From: Brevibacillus panacihumi W25
Lineage (GTDB): Bacteria > Bacillota > Bacilli > Brevibacillales > Brevibacillaceae
Assembly (NCBI RefSeq): GCF_000503775.1
Contig: NZ_KI629786.1
Location: 752,634 to 816,633, forward strand
Direction of reading: 5' to 3'
Length of the DNA: 64,000 nt
Positions 36,893 through 44,743 of this stretch are shown here, in pieces. Each line of letters starts with the position of its first letter. Positions within the stretch are counted from its first letter, which is position 1. The translations under genes were made by a program, and so were the position numbers. Below the pieces are notes generated by a model. That model worked only from the letters and a program-made list of their open reading frames with translations, made no database searches and was not told where the DNA came from.

Positions 36893-38131
36893 TCACCCCT
36901 CCTGATTCGCTGGAATCTTGCGGAACAAAACAACATACAAATACGCGCTCAACAGGGAGACACCCAGTATCAGCCCAAACACCCCGACAGGCGGCAGCCA
37001 GGCGGAAATCCCGATGGTCAGGGGAGCAATAAACCGCCCGATGGAAAATTGCAGCGAGGAAGCACCCATGTACTGCCCGCGCGCGTCCTCCGGGGAGTAC
37101 TTGCTGATAAAGCTTTGTGCGACAGGGGTACGGATCAACTCGCCAAGGGTCAGGACGAACATACAGCCGAACAGAAACCAGATGTTCGTGGAAAAGGCCA
37201 TCATAAACATGCCAGCGCCGTACAAGACGGATGAAATGACGAGACTGTTGCGGTCGCTCCAGTGCTGGAACCAATTGGTCACCGGGAGGGTAAACAGCAC
37301 GACCAAGAGACCGTTTAGCCCCATCAGCCAGCCAAATGCACTCGTCCCTCCGACGTTAAAGGACCAGTCTCCCCAGGATACGAGAGGCTGGGACTGTACA
37401 TGTTCATTGACGTACAAGGCCATGTACAGATCGAGCTGCATGAAAGCGATGGCGATGAACACGCCAGCCAGAATATAGAGGGCAAATACTTTATCGCGGA
37501 AGATGACCGCATAGCTTTTAAACTGCTCTTTGATCGAAAAGCGTTCTTTTGCTTTTTCCTCCCGCACATGGGCCGGCAAGCTTTCCTTGATCAGGAAAAA
37601 GACCGTGATCGCAAACAAGATCTCGATGATCATACAAACGAGCAGCAGCTCGAAGCGGTAATGAATGAAAAAGAAGGAGCCAAGCACAGGTCCGGCAACA
37701 ACCCCGATATTCATCGCTGTGTAAAAGGTAGCAAACACGACACGCCGGTCCTCTTCTGTCGTCAAATCAGCTACCATCGCTGAGCTGGCAGGCCAGTACA
37801 GGGAGCCAGCAATTCCGATCCCGATGAAAGCGAGATAATCCACCCACGGGGACCAGGAAAAGGCAAACAGGCCAAACATGCTTGACGAGAGGATCAGCGA
37901 GGTGAGCATGGTCGGCCTGCGCCCGATCCGGTCAGACAGATAGCCGCCGAAGAGATTGGAGAACATCCCCAATAGAGGAGGAACCATGAGCAGCAGACCT
38001 GCCATGTCCTTCCCGAACGAATCGCTAAACAAGAGAGCCATAAACGGAAAATACATCCAAAAAAATGTATGAGTAATCAGTTCGCCAAATAGCCGAACCT
38101 TCAGATTCAAGTCCCAAGAACGCCAACTCAT
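36893..38131 (-). CDS. MFS transporter (multidrug efflux-like)
   Basis: 412-residue protein with about 12 predicted membrane spans. The loop motif GGYLSDRIGRRPTML near residue 65 is the MFS motif A. The second half has a large external loop (NEHVQSQPLVSWGDWSFNVG). It is similar to YttB/MdtH-like efflux proteins; substrate unknown. ATG 38131 after ATGGAGGAAATGG. A strong terminator-like hairpin lies in its leader (38193-38241), so expression may be attenuated. Confidence 0.85.
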   Translation of the reverse strand: MSWRSWDLNLKVRLFGELITHTFFWMYFPFMALLFSDSFGKDMAGLLLMVPPLLGMFSNLFGGYLSDRIGRRPTMLTSLILSSSMFGLFAFSWSPWVDYLAFIGIGIAGSLYWPASSAMVADLTTEEDRRVVFATFYTAMNIGVVAGPVLGSFFFIHYRFELLLVCMIIEILFAITVFFLIKESLPAHVREEKAKERFSIKEQFKSYAVIFRDKVFALYILAGVFIAIAFMQLDLYMALYVNEHVQSQPLVSWGDWSFNVGGTSAFGWLMGLNGLLVVLFTLPVTNWFQHWSDRNSLVISSVLYGAGMFMMAFSTNIWFLFGCMFVLTLGELIRTPVAQSFISKYSPEDARGQYMGASSLQFSIGRFIAPLTIGISAWLPPVGVFGLILGVSLLSAYLYVVLFRKIPANQEG

Positions 38132-38192
38132 GACACCATTTCCTCCATCCTGTTTTCAAAATCTGCAGAAAGCCCGAACCTGAACCCACCAA

Positions 38193-38241
38193 AAAAAGCG
38201 CAAAACGGGAGAGGACGATACTCTCTTCGCTTGCGCTTTTT
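38193..38241 (-). promoter_or_regulatory. Terminator hairpin in the MFS leader (possible attenuator)
   Basis: Stem AAAAAGCGCAA / TTGCGCTTTTT with an inner GAGAG/CTCTC helix. On the minus strand it ends in seven T residues about 60 bases before the MFS start. No other minus-strand gene lies between it and the far-upstream aminopeptidase, so it is likely to act on the MFS mRNA or to end transcripts entering from outside. Confidence 0.6.
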
Positions 38242-38361
38242 AACGATATCAGGTAAAAGTGGGCCTTAAAGAAAACCAGATGGAGAAGGCAAAATACAGC
38301 TACTCCCCCCTGGGTGGCGCCACAACTGATCGGAAAAAAAGACAGAAGCGGTTCAGGCATC

Positions 38362-38448
38362 CTGCAGTGTACAGCTATAGGTATTCGGGTTTTCGATGAG
38401 AGGGAGAGCCCCTCGATCGAGGCCCTACCTAAGCCGTGTATACTGCAG
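38362..38448 (+). repeat. 87-base long imperfect hairpin
   Basis: Outer arms CTGCAGTGTACA and TGTATACTGCAG pair fully on the plus strand with one G-U; inner helices GGTA/TACC, GGG/CCC and TCGAT/ATCGA continue it. The G-U that would be A-C on the minus strand suggests the RNA is plus-strand. It lies in the 532-base gap between the MFS and aminopeptidase genes, which holds no protein gene. Confidence 0.55.
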
Positions 38449-38663
38449 TGATCACCATAAGAACAACGCTCCTGTCTTTAAAAATTTTTATACAGTCAAC
38501 TCTTGTTGATTAGAATACTCCACAAATAGGAAAATATGCAAGAAAAATTTTTTATTACTGGATACTCAGATTGCATGCACAAAGTCTTTCGATTGAAAAA
38601 TGCGCGTCTATTCAGTAAAATATTTTTTAATAATCACAAATCAGGAACGTGGAGGGTGATCGT

Positions 38664-39776
38664 ATGTTGGACCCGCGTATTGTCAAGCTTGCGGAGAATT
38701 TGCTGAGCCATTCGGTACGTCTGCAGGAAAAGGAAAGCTTGTTGATTGAGGTGCGAGGAGAGGGGCACGCCTTGGCAAAAGAGCTGGTGAAACAGGCCTA
38801 CGCCAAGGGGGCTTACCCGTTCGTCCGGATCCTGGATCCGAGCATCCAAAGGGAACTGATGATGGGCACGGGCAAGGAGCGCGCAGAACATCTGGTGAGA
38901 TGGGAGGAGCCGATGTTCAAGGATCTGGATACCTATATCGTCATTAACGGTCCCGTCAATGACAGCGAGATGGCAGATGTGCCTGTCGAACGTCGGCGCG
39001 AACATCAGAAAGTGATGCAGGAGCTGAATGACTACCTGATCAACAACTGTCGCTGGACTCTGCTCAACTACCCGACTGCGGCCATGGCTCAGAGCGCCAA
39101 CATGTCTTCGGAAGCGTTTGAAGACTTTTATTTTGACGTTTGCTCGGTTGACTACAAGAATATGCATGAAGCCTTTTTGCCGCTGAAAGCCCTGATGGAT
39201 CGAACAGACAGAGTGCGATTGGTCGGACAGGGTACCGATCTGAGCTTTTCGATCAAAGATATTCCGAATGTCATCTGCTCAGGGCTGCGCAATATTCCGG
39301 ACGGCGAAATTTTCACGGCGCCTGTGCGTGATTCCGTCAACGGTACGATTACATTCAACACGGCTACCAGCTACCTCGGAACGAAGTTTGAAAATGTTCG
39401 GCTCACCTTTGCAGATGGCAAGATTATTGAAGCGACTGCCAACAACACAACGAAGCTCAACGAGATTCTGGACAGCGACGAAGGAGCGCGCTATATCGGC
39501 GAGTTTGCGATTGGCGTCCATCCGTACATTCTGCACCCGATGAATGATATTTTATTCGACGAGAAGATTGCTGGCAGCTTCCACTTCACGCCTGGCCGCG
39601 CCTATGACAACGCCGACAACGGCAACCGCAGCCAAATCCACTGGGACATGGTCAATATTCAGCGTCCCGAGTACGGCGGCGGGGAAATCTGGTTCGACGA
39701 CGTTCTGATTCGCAAAGACGGTCTGTTCGTGCTGCCGGAGCTGCAAGGGCTTAATCCTGAAAACCTGAAGAAATAG
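38664..39776 (+). CDS. M29 family aminopeptidase (AmpS/aminopeptidase T type)
   Basis: 370-residue leucyl-type metallo-aminopeptidase. Family features seen are the first metal ligand region AFAIGVHPYILHPMNDILFDEKI-like stretch (around EFAIGVHPY, residues 270-278), GSFHFTPGRAYD and IHWDMVNI, with metal-binding Glu, His and Asp. It is cytoplasmic, without a signal peptide, and takes part in peptide turnover. ATG 38664 follows GGAGGGTGAT; the frame is open from 38649. It has its own terminator. Confidence 0.9.
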   Translation: MLDPRIVKLAENLLSHSVRLQEKESLLIEVRGEGHALAKELVKQAYAKGAYPFVRILDPSIQRELMMGTGKERAEHLVRWEEPMFKDLDTYIVINGPVNDSEMADVPVERRREHQKVMQELNDYLINNCRWTLLNYPTAAMAQSANMSSEAFEDFYFDVCSVDYKNMHEAFLPLKALMDRTDRVRLVGQGTDLSFSIKDIPNVICSGLRNIPDGEIFTAPVRDSVNGTITFNTATSYLGTKFENVRLTFADGKIIEATANNTTKLNEILDSDEGARYIGEFAIGVHPYILHPMNDILFDEKIAGSFHFTPGRAYDNADNGNRSQIHWDMVNIQRPEYGGGEIWFDDVLIRKDGLFVLPELQGLNPENLKK

Positions 39777-39808
39777 GTTGTTCACCTCGAAATAAATAGG
39801 GCCTCGAG

Positions 39809-39846
39809 TAACCTCCGACGCGGATCGGGGGTTATTTTATTTTTTA
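39809..39846 (+). terminator. Terminator of the aminopeptidase gene
   Basis: TAACCTCCGA / TCGGGGGTTA, 6-base loop, T-rich tail. Confidence 0.8.
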
Positions 39847-39856
39847 AACAAAAATG

Positions 39857-39884
39857 TTTACAAATTACCAATCATCATTATATA
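39857..39884 (+). promoter_or_regulatory. Putative promoter of the 55-codon gene
   Basis: TTTACA, 16-base spacer, TATATA, about 46 bases before the ATG at 39931, in a strongly AT-rich stretch. Confidence 0.45.
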
Positions 39885-39930
39885 CTTAATATACAAATAA
39901 GTTTATAAAATTGTTTCGGGGGGTTATCCT

Positions 39931-40098
39931 ATGATCCGCTTGGGATGGAAAAATAAATTGCATGCATTTGTTGCTGGCCGTTTGTTGGGAAGTGAATTCT
40001 TGGCAGAGGAAGGCCATGTCACACAATGGCTGGAGATGGGCAAAAGCGAAATTGCGCCGAACTTTGAACACGCGATTCAAGACGTCTTTTTTCTGTGA
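39931..40098 (+). CDS. Hypothetical 55-residue protein
   Basis: Short gene with ATG 39931 preceded by CGGGGGGTT and its own promoter- and terminator-like signals. The product starts MIRLGWKNKLHAFVAG and ends EHAIQDVFFL. It is mixed basic and acidic, without membrane span or signal peptide. I recognise no family. The stop TGA abuts a perfect hairpin. The signals on both sides make it more credible than its length suggests. Confidence 0.5.
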   Translation: MIRLGWKNKLHAFVAGRLLGSEFLAEEGHVTQWLEMGKSEIAPNFEHAIQDVFFL

Positions 40099-40117
40099 AA
40101 AACGTCTCGACGTTTTT
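40098..40117 (+). terminator. Terminator after the 55-codon gene
   Basis: Palindrome AAAAACGTC-TC-GACGTTTTT; the first strand also pairs with the gene's last codons (GACGTC). Confidence 0.65.
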
Positions 40118-40245
40118 CATAAAAGTGGATGAGACCGGTCTGGCATGTGGCTCGATCCTTTTGCTACAATGGAGTCCGAAGCATGACCGTGGTCAGCAAG
40201 TCGAGCGGTCGCATCGTACATAGCATGGAAACTGAGGGATGAGAT

Positions 40246-41178
40246 GTGAGTCGCAAAGACTGGTTGGAATACGTCGTGACAGATGATGATGCGGGCATGA
40301 GTGTAGAGCAGATTGTCCGTCAAAAACTGAATGTGTCTGGCCGCATGCTGCAGCGGCTGACGAGAAGCAAGGGAATTCTGCTGAATCGCAAAACGCCTTT
40401 TCTGAAAAGAGAGGTCAAAGCCGGAGACAAGGTCTCGGTTCGCGTCGCAGAATACAGGACGGATACCACCCTTGCGGTAACGGAGACCAGTGTCAGCCTC
40501 CCAGTCGATATTTTATACGAAGACGACCATCTGCTCATCGCCAATAAACCGGCTGGGATGATGGTGCATCCGTTAAGACCTGGACAAAAGGATACGCTCG
40601 TTCATGCCCTGACAGCTTTGTTTCAGCAAAGACGAGAGCCAGCGGGAGTCCACCCCGTGCATCGCTTGGACAAGGACACGTCAGGTGCGATTCTGATCGC
40701 CAAAAGCAGCTATGGGCATCAACTGGCAGACCGATTGCTGCGGGAAGGCGGCATTCACCGCGAGTATCTGGCTGTCATCGAAGGCCATCTCGCATCCGAC
40801 AAGGGAACGATCCAGGCGCTGATCGGCAGGGACCCTCATCATCCCACCAGACGACGGGTGAGTCGCAATGGTGACGATGCCATTACCCATTACGAAGTAG
40901 AGCAGCGTTCAAAGGAGCACACGCAGGTTCGCGTGTGGCTGGAGACGGGACGAACCCATCAAATTCGCGTCCATTTCCACCATCTGGGGCACCCGTTGGT
41001 CGGCGATACCATGTACGAGGGAAGCCGTGCCGGAATGAGACGACAAGCCTTGCATGCCTCCAGGCTGAGCTTCTCCCATCCGTTGACGGGCGAAGAAGTG
41101 CAGGTGTCAGCCCCATTGCCGAGTGACTTGAAACGCTTGGTTGAAGCTATTTTTACTTTAGAGAAAAGCCAGGATTGA
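40246..41178 (+). CDS. RluA family pseudouridine synthase
   Basis: 310-residue enzyme that isomerises uridine in rRNA or tRNA. The catalytic motif HRLDKDTSGAILIA holds the Asp (about residue 145). An S4-like segment at the N-terminus (MSVEQIVRQKLNVSGRMLQR) suggests RluD/YlyB-like rather than RluA proper. RTHQIRVHFHHLGHPLVGD is the other family signature. GTG 40246 after GAGGGATGAGAT. It is followed by a good terminator. Confidence 0.9.
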   Translation: MSRKDWLEYVVTDDDAGMSVEQIVRQKLNVSGRMLQRLTRSKGILLNRKTPFLKREVKAGDKVSVRVAEYRTDTTLAVTETSVSLPVDILYEDDHLLIANKPAGMMVHPLRPGQKDTLVHALTALFQQRREPAGVHPVHRLDKDTSGAILIAKSSYGHQLADRLLREGGIHREYLAVIEGHLASDKGTIQALIGRDPHHPTRRRVSRNGDDAITHYEVEQRSKEHTQVRVWLETGRTHQIRVHFHHLGHPLVGDTMYEGSRAGMRRQALHASRLSFSHPLTGEEVQVSAPLPSDLKRLVEAIFTLEKSQD

Positions 41179-41207
41179 TCCCCTTCAATCCCGGCTTTTT
41201 GTTTTTT
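41164..41207 (+). terminator. Terminator of the pseudouridine synthase gene
   Basis: AAAAGCCAGGATTGA with TCAATCCCGGCTTTTT, then GTTTTTT. Confidence 0.85.
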
Positions 41208-41256
41208 ACCTCCATGAATAACCTATAAACAGTAGGGATTCCACAACAAGCTGGTC

Positions 41257-41459
41257 GAGGAAAAAGGGAGAAAAGCGAAGGCATTTGGGATCTTAACCAA
41301 GCTGGAACGGAAAAGGCGGAACACGCTCTCAGCGGCCAACCCTGATTCACTTCCATGAGACGGCTGCTTTTGGCCGCGGTTCCGCCTTTGGAGTGGAAGC
41401 GGTCAGAGATGCCCCCAGCAAAGATCCCAACCGGCCTAGAGCGTTCTCCCTTTTTCCTC
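41257..41459. repeat. 203-bp hairpin repeat element, copy 1
   Basis: Perfect 16-bp ends GAGGAAAAAGGGAGAA (41257-41272) and complement (41444-41459); next helix TTGGGATCTT / AAGATCCCAA (41285, 41421); inner helices AAAGGCGGAAC / GTTCCGCCTTT and GCGGCCAA / TTGGCCGC around a 30-base loop. Nine extra bases sit only in the left arm. A second copy starts at 63883. No ORF. It fills most of the 414-base gap after the pseudouridine synthase. Confidence 0.85.
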
Positions 41460-41528
41460 CCCCGGCAGTAAAGCTGGAGGACAACCTAACAAATACAAAT
41501 AAATCCCCGATTTACTCAAATAAAAAAC

Positions 41529-41557
41529 TTTACTTAAGTTAACTTATATACTAAGAT
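41529..41557 (+). promoter_or_regulatory. Putative promoter with TetR-type palindrome
   Basis: TTTACT, 17-base spacer, TAAGAT. The spacer starts with the perfect palindrome TAAGTTAACTTA (41535-41546), a likely operator for the TetR gene that follows 36 bases later. Confidence 0.5.
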
Positions 41558-41592
41558 AAACACAAATACACGATGCAAGAAAAGGAGCAATC

Positions 41593-42225
41593 ATGGCGCA
41601 AACGATTACCCTGCGGGACAAAAAGAAGGCAAGGACAAAGCTGACGCTGCTGCAGGCTGGCCTGGAACTGATCGGAGAAGGTACCTTTCGTACTGTCTTG
41701 GTAGAGGATATCTGCCAGCGAGCAGAAGTCTCCAAGGTGACCTTTTTCAAGTTTTTCCCGCAAAAAGAAGATATGCTGGTCTACTTCATGAGCGTCTGGC
41801 AAGCGGAGCGCTTCGTTGAACTGGCGGATTCCCCCAAGCGCGGATGGGCTGCCGTACGATACATTTTTTCCAAAGTAGCGGAGCAATCCCAGAAGCAGCC
41901 TGGCATCATGCTCAGCCTGATCAGCTTTTTGGCAGAACAGAGCATGCATCCCTGGATTCCCGAGCTGTCGCCTGCTGAAATGCAGCTGTTGTTTCCAGAG
42001 AGGGAGGACACGGAGGAAATCGTGCAATATTCGCTGCACGATCTTTTCAGCCGAGCGATGAAAGAAGCCCAAGAGGATGGCGAGCTGGCAGAGTGCCTTT
42101 CCGTAGAGGAAGGGGTCGTTCTGGTGTTCACCACGTTTTACGGTTCCTATTTGTCAGCACATCTCTGTCAGTCACCCGATTACATGGCTTTTTATGACAT
42201 GCATATCAAACCTTTGCAGAGGTAG
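41593..42225 (+). CDS. TetR/AcrR family regulator
   Basis: 210-residue repressor. The N-terminal HTH is clear (TVLVEDICQRAEVSKVTFFKFF near residues 37-58, the signature TFFKFFPQKEDML). The C-terminal ligand domain is not assignable. ATG 41593 after AAAAGGAGC. It lies nine bases before the DUF4188 gene, so the pair is one operon and the regulator probably represses it through the palindrome in its promoter. Confidence 0.88.
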   Translation: MAQTITLRDKKKARTKLTLLQAGLELIGEGTFRTVLVEDICQRAEVSKVTFFKFFPQKEDMLVYFMSVWQAERFVELADSPKRGWAAVRYIFSKVAEQSQKQPGIMLSLISFLAEQSMHPWIPELSPAEMQLLFPEREDTEEIVQYSLHDLFSRAMKEAQEDGELAECLSVEEGVVLVFTTFYGSYLSAHLCQSPDYMAFYDMHIKPLQR

Positions 42226-42234
42226 GTGTTTTGA

Positions 42235-42741
42235 ATGGCAAAAGTAATTCCCGGCCGTTTTACGGCAAAAATGGATGGACCATTCGTCGTTTTTATCATC
42301 GGAATGAGAATCAACAAGCGATGGGCGGTACACAAATGGCTGCCCGTAGCCAAAGCAATGGGCGGAATGCTCAAGGAATTGTACCAGCATCCGGAGCTGG
42401 GTTTCCTCGGTACGACCTCTCACATGAATTCACGGGAAATCACACAAATCCAATATTGGCGTTCCTACGAGCATTTGGAAAATTACGCGCGAAAAGGGCA
42501 AAAACATCTGACCGCATGGAGAAATTTCAATAAAGCTGTAGGGACGGACGGTACCGTCGGAATTTTCCACGAGACGTATCTGGTGGAGCCGGGAAAATAC
42601 GAGTGCCTGTACGGAAATATGCCTGTCTGGGGGCTGGCCCAAGCGGGAGAGCATGTGCCGGCATTGGGCAGAAATGAAACAGCAAGGCGCAGACTGGGCG
42701 GAGAGAATGAACCTGCAGTGCCAAGCCCGCCGCAAATGTAA
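42235..42741 (+). CDS. DUF4188 domain protein
   Basis: 168-residue protein. The segments GPFVVFIIGMRINKRWAVHKW and TQIQYWRSYEHLENYARKG place it in DUF4188, related to small dimeric alpha/beta-barrel monooxygenase-like proteins; VGIFHETYLVEPGKYECLYG is also conserved. ATG 42235. It is cytoplasmic; the activity is unknown, though the TetR partner suggests response to a toxic small molecule. The last 25 residues (ARRRLGGENEPAVPSPP) look disordered. Confidence 0.8.
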   Translation: MAKVIPGRFTAKMDGPFVVFIIGMRINKRWAVHKWLPVAKAMGGMLKELYQHPELGFLGTTSHMNSREITQIQYWRSYEHLENYARKGQKHLTAWRNFNKAVGTDGTVGIFHETYLVEPGKYECLYGNMPVWGLAQAGEHVPALGRNETARRRLGGENEPAVPSPPQM

Positions 42742-42757
42742 AGAATGGTAAAGTTTT

Positions 42758-42833
42758 GCATGCAAGTATTTACATGCATGCGGATAGTGGATATACTAAA
42801 TTTGGCAATCAATATGCAAGCAAGTGCTTGCAT
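42758..42833 (+). promoter_or_regulatory. Promoter with two TetR-type operators for the RND efflux operon
   Basis: TTTACA (42769), 17-base spacer, TATACT (42792). A 24-base near-palindrome rich in GCATGCA (42758-42781) covers the -35, and a 20-base near-palindrome ATGCAAGCA...TGCTTGCAT (42814-42833) lies just downstream of the start point. Both share TGCA-AGYA half-site elements, so the TetR protein encoded next probably binds them and represses itself. Confidence 0.72.
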
Positions 42834-42849
42834 AGAGAGGGTGGGATGA

Positions 42850-43470
42850 TTGGAGGATTCGAAAAAAAACGAGTCTACGGGTGATAAAGGGACACGACAA
42901 TGCATTTTGGCAGCGGCAAGGCAGCTGATGGCGAAGAAAGGCTTCAAGGGAGCGACGACACGCAAGATTTCTGAGCTTGCCGGGGTTAACGAAGTAACGA
43001 TTTTTCGCCATTTTACCAATAAGAAAGGAATCGTCGTCGAGCTTTTGTCAGAAATGCTGGATGTTCGCCAGCCTCTGCAAAACAGCCTCCAGGGTGACTT
43101 TACCCAAATCCGGGAGATGCTGATCGACTACGGTCGGACTTACTACAACCTGATGATTGATCGAAAAGAAGTGATTTTGATCTGTGTGATCGAGTCAGAA
43201 AATCACCCGGAGGTAGGCAAGTTGTTCAGCAATCTTCCGCTGTCAGCAATCGAACTGCTTAGCAACAAGCTGAAGAGTTTTCAGGAGCAAGGGCATCTGC
43301 CGCAGCAACTGAATGTCTGGTCCGCTGCGGCGATGTTTATCTCTACCTTTTTCCATGCGTTTTTGGCCGTGCATCGCATGCATATCGATCTCGGGGCGCG
43401 AATGACGGAGGAGCAGTTGTTTGAGGAGACCACAGATATTCTGCTGAATGGCATCACCAAAGGTACATAA
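42850..43470 (+). CDS. TetR/AcrR family regulator of the RND operon
   Basis: 206-residue repressor with HTH KGATTRKISELAGVNEVTIF and FRHFTNKKGIVVEL at residues 37-70. TTG 42850 after GAGGGTGGG. First gene of a three-gene operon with the adaptor and permease. Two near-palindromes in its promoter are probable targets, giving autoregulation that an effluxed compound would lift. The effector is unknown. Confidence 0.87.
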   Translation: MEDSKKNESTGDKGTRQCILAAARQLMAKKGFKGATTRKISELAGVNEVTIFRHFTNKKGIVVELLSEMLDVRQPLQNSLQGDFTQIREMLIDYGRTYYNLMIDRKEVILICVIESENHPEVGKLFSNLPLSAIELLSNKLKSFQEQGHLPQQLNVWSAAAMFISTFFHAFLAVHRMHIDLGARMTEEQLFEETTDILLNGITKGT

Positions 43471-43507
43471 ATCAGAAGATGGGTTAGAAAAAGGAGCGGA
43501 AAGTGCC

Positions 43508-44743
43508 ATGACGAAACGTTGGTTGGTTCCGATTGCCATGATTGGGCTTGCGGTCACGACAGCTTGCAGCAGCAACTCCGAGGAGATGATTCCGATTGCA
43601 CAGGAGACGAAGCAGGTTGTCGTCGAAGCGGTGAAAACGGAACAGCTTCAGCAGGTATCGGAACTCTCAGCAACGCTGCAGCCTTGGGAGGAAGCACTGG
43701 TTTCCTTTGAAGTATCGGGACGGATCGTGGAGCTGGACCGCAGCGAAGGAGATAATGTGAAGGCGGGAGATCTGTTGGCGCGGGTCAACGATACGGATTA
43801 CGAGCTGCAGGTGGCCTCGACCCATGCAGCGGTTCAGCAGAGCGCCGCGACATTGAGCAAGGTGCAGAATGGAGCGCGGGAGCAGGAGATCGCACAGGCG
43901 AAGCTTTTGGTGGACAAAGCGAACATCGCGCAGCAGCAGGCGCAGGAGGATTTTCAACGGATCGAAAAGCTGTATCAGGAGAACGCCATTTCCAAAAGCG
44001 ACTTTGAAAGCATGCAAAACCGCCTGCAGCTGGCACAAAAGGATCTGGAAAACGCGCAGCATGCCTACTCGTTGATCACACAGGGAGCGAGGACAGAGGA
44101 CAAAACGCTGAGTCAGGCAACCTATCAGCAAGCCGTCATCTCCCAGGAAGCAGCATCCACGACGTTGGCGAAGACCCAGCTGCACTCCTCCATCAACGGG
44201 ACCATTCTCTCCAAGCTTTCCTCTGCGGGCAATCTGGTCAGCGCGGGAACACCCGTCTACCATATCGGCAATATCGATCAGTTGAAAGTCGTTCTGCCCG
44301 TACCGGACCGGGAGATCTCCGCCTGGAAGGTCGGCGAGACTGTTGCCATCGAACTGTATGGCGAGAAAAGGGACGGGAAAGTAGTCAACATCTACCCGAC
44401 GACCAACAAAAGCACAGGGACGATCGGCGTGGAGGTGCAGATTGAGAACCCAAAACACGACTGGTATGCAGGCCAAGTGGTGAAAGCGACCAAATCCATC
44501 GAAGGCCAGGAAGGTATTTTCGTTCCCGTCGAGGCAGTTATCAGCAGGGGAAAAGGGGATGCACACGTGTTCGTCGACAAAGACGGCAAAGCGGTGAAAA
44601 CCCAGGTGGAAATTGGCCGCATGATTCAAAATAAACTGGAGATTCGCAGCGGATTGACAGCAGGAGAGCAAGTGATCGTCAAGGGTGTCGACCGCTTGTT
44701 CGATGGGGATGCCATCGAGGTGATGGGAGGTACCAACCCGTGA
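43508..44743 (+). CDS. RND efflux adaptor lipoprotein (HlyD/MFP family)
   Basis: 411-residue periplasmic-adaptor-type protein. The lipobox TTAC at about residues 16-19 would anchor it outside the membrane. A barrel-sandwich half (VSFEVSGRIVELDRSEGDNV), a long alpha-hairpin (about residues 95-195, QQAQEDFQRIEKLYQENAIS), the second half (LHSSINGTILSKLSSAGNLV) and a beta-barrel follow in the normal order. ATG 43508 after AGGAGCGG. It overlaps the permease gene by four bases (GTGA). In a monoderm it works without an outer-membrane channel. Confidence 0.9.
   Translation: MTKRWLVPIAMIGLAVTTACSSNSEEMIPIAQETKQVVVEAVKTEQLQQVSELSATLQPWEEALVSFEVSGRIVELDRSEGDNVKAGDLLARVNDTDYELQVASTHAAVQQSAATLSKVQNGAREQEIAQAKLLVDKANIAQQQAQEDFQRIEKLYQENAISKSDFESMQNRLQLAQKDLENAQHAYSLITQGARTEDKTLSQATYQQAVISQEAASTTLAKTQLHSSINGTILSKLSSAGNLVSAGTPVYHIGNIDQLKVVLPVPDREISAWKVGETVAIELYGEKRDGKVVNIYPTTNKSTGTIGVEVQIENPKHDWYAGQVVKATKSIEGQEGIFVPVEAVISRGKGDAHVFVDKDGKAVKTQVEIGRMIQNKLEIRSGLTAGEQVIVKGVDRLFDGDAIEVMGGTNP

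Noticed and set aside
38299..38312. GGGGGGAGTAGC on the minus strand, like the start of a yybP-ykoY manganese riboswitch
   Set aside because: The second conserved half and the expected paired helix are not visible downstream, and the gene is an MFS exporter.
38025..38360. 111-codon minus-strand frame running into the MFS gene
   Set aside because: It crosses the terminator hairpin, has no good ribosome site and overlaps the MFS start in another frame.
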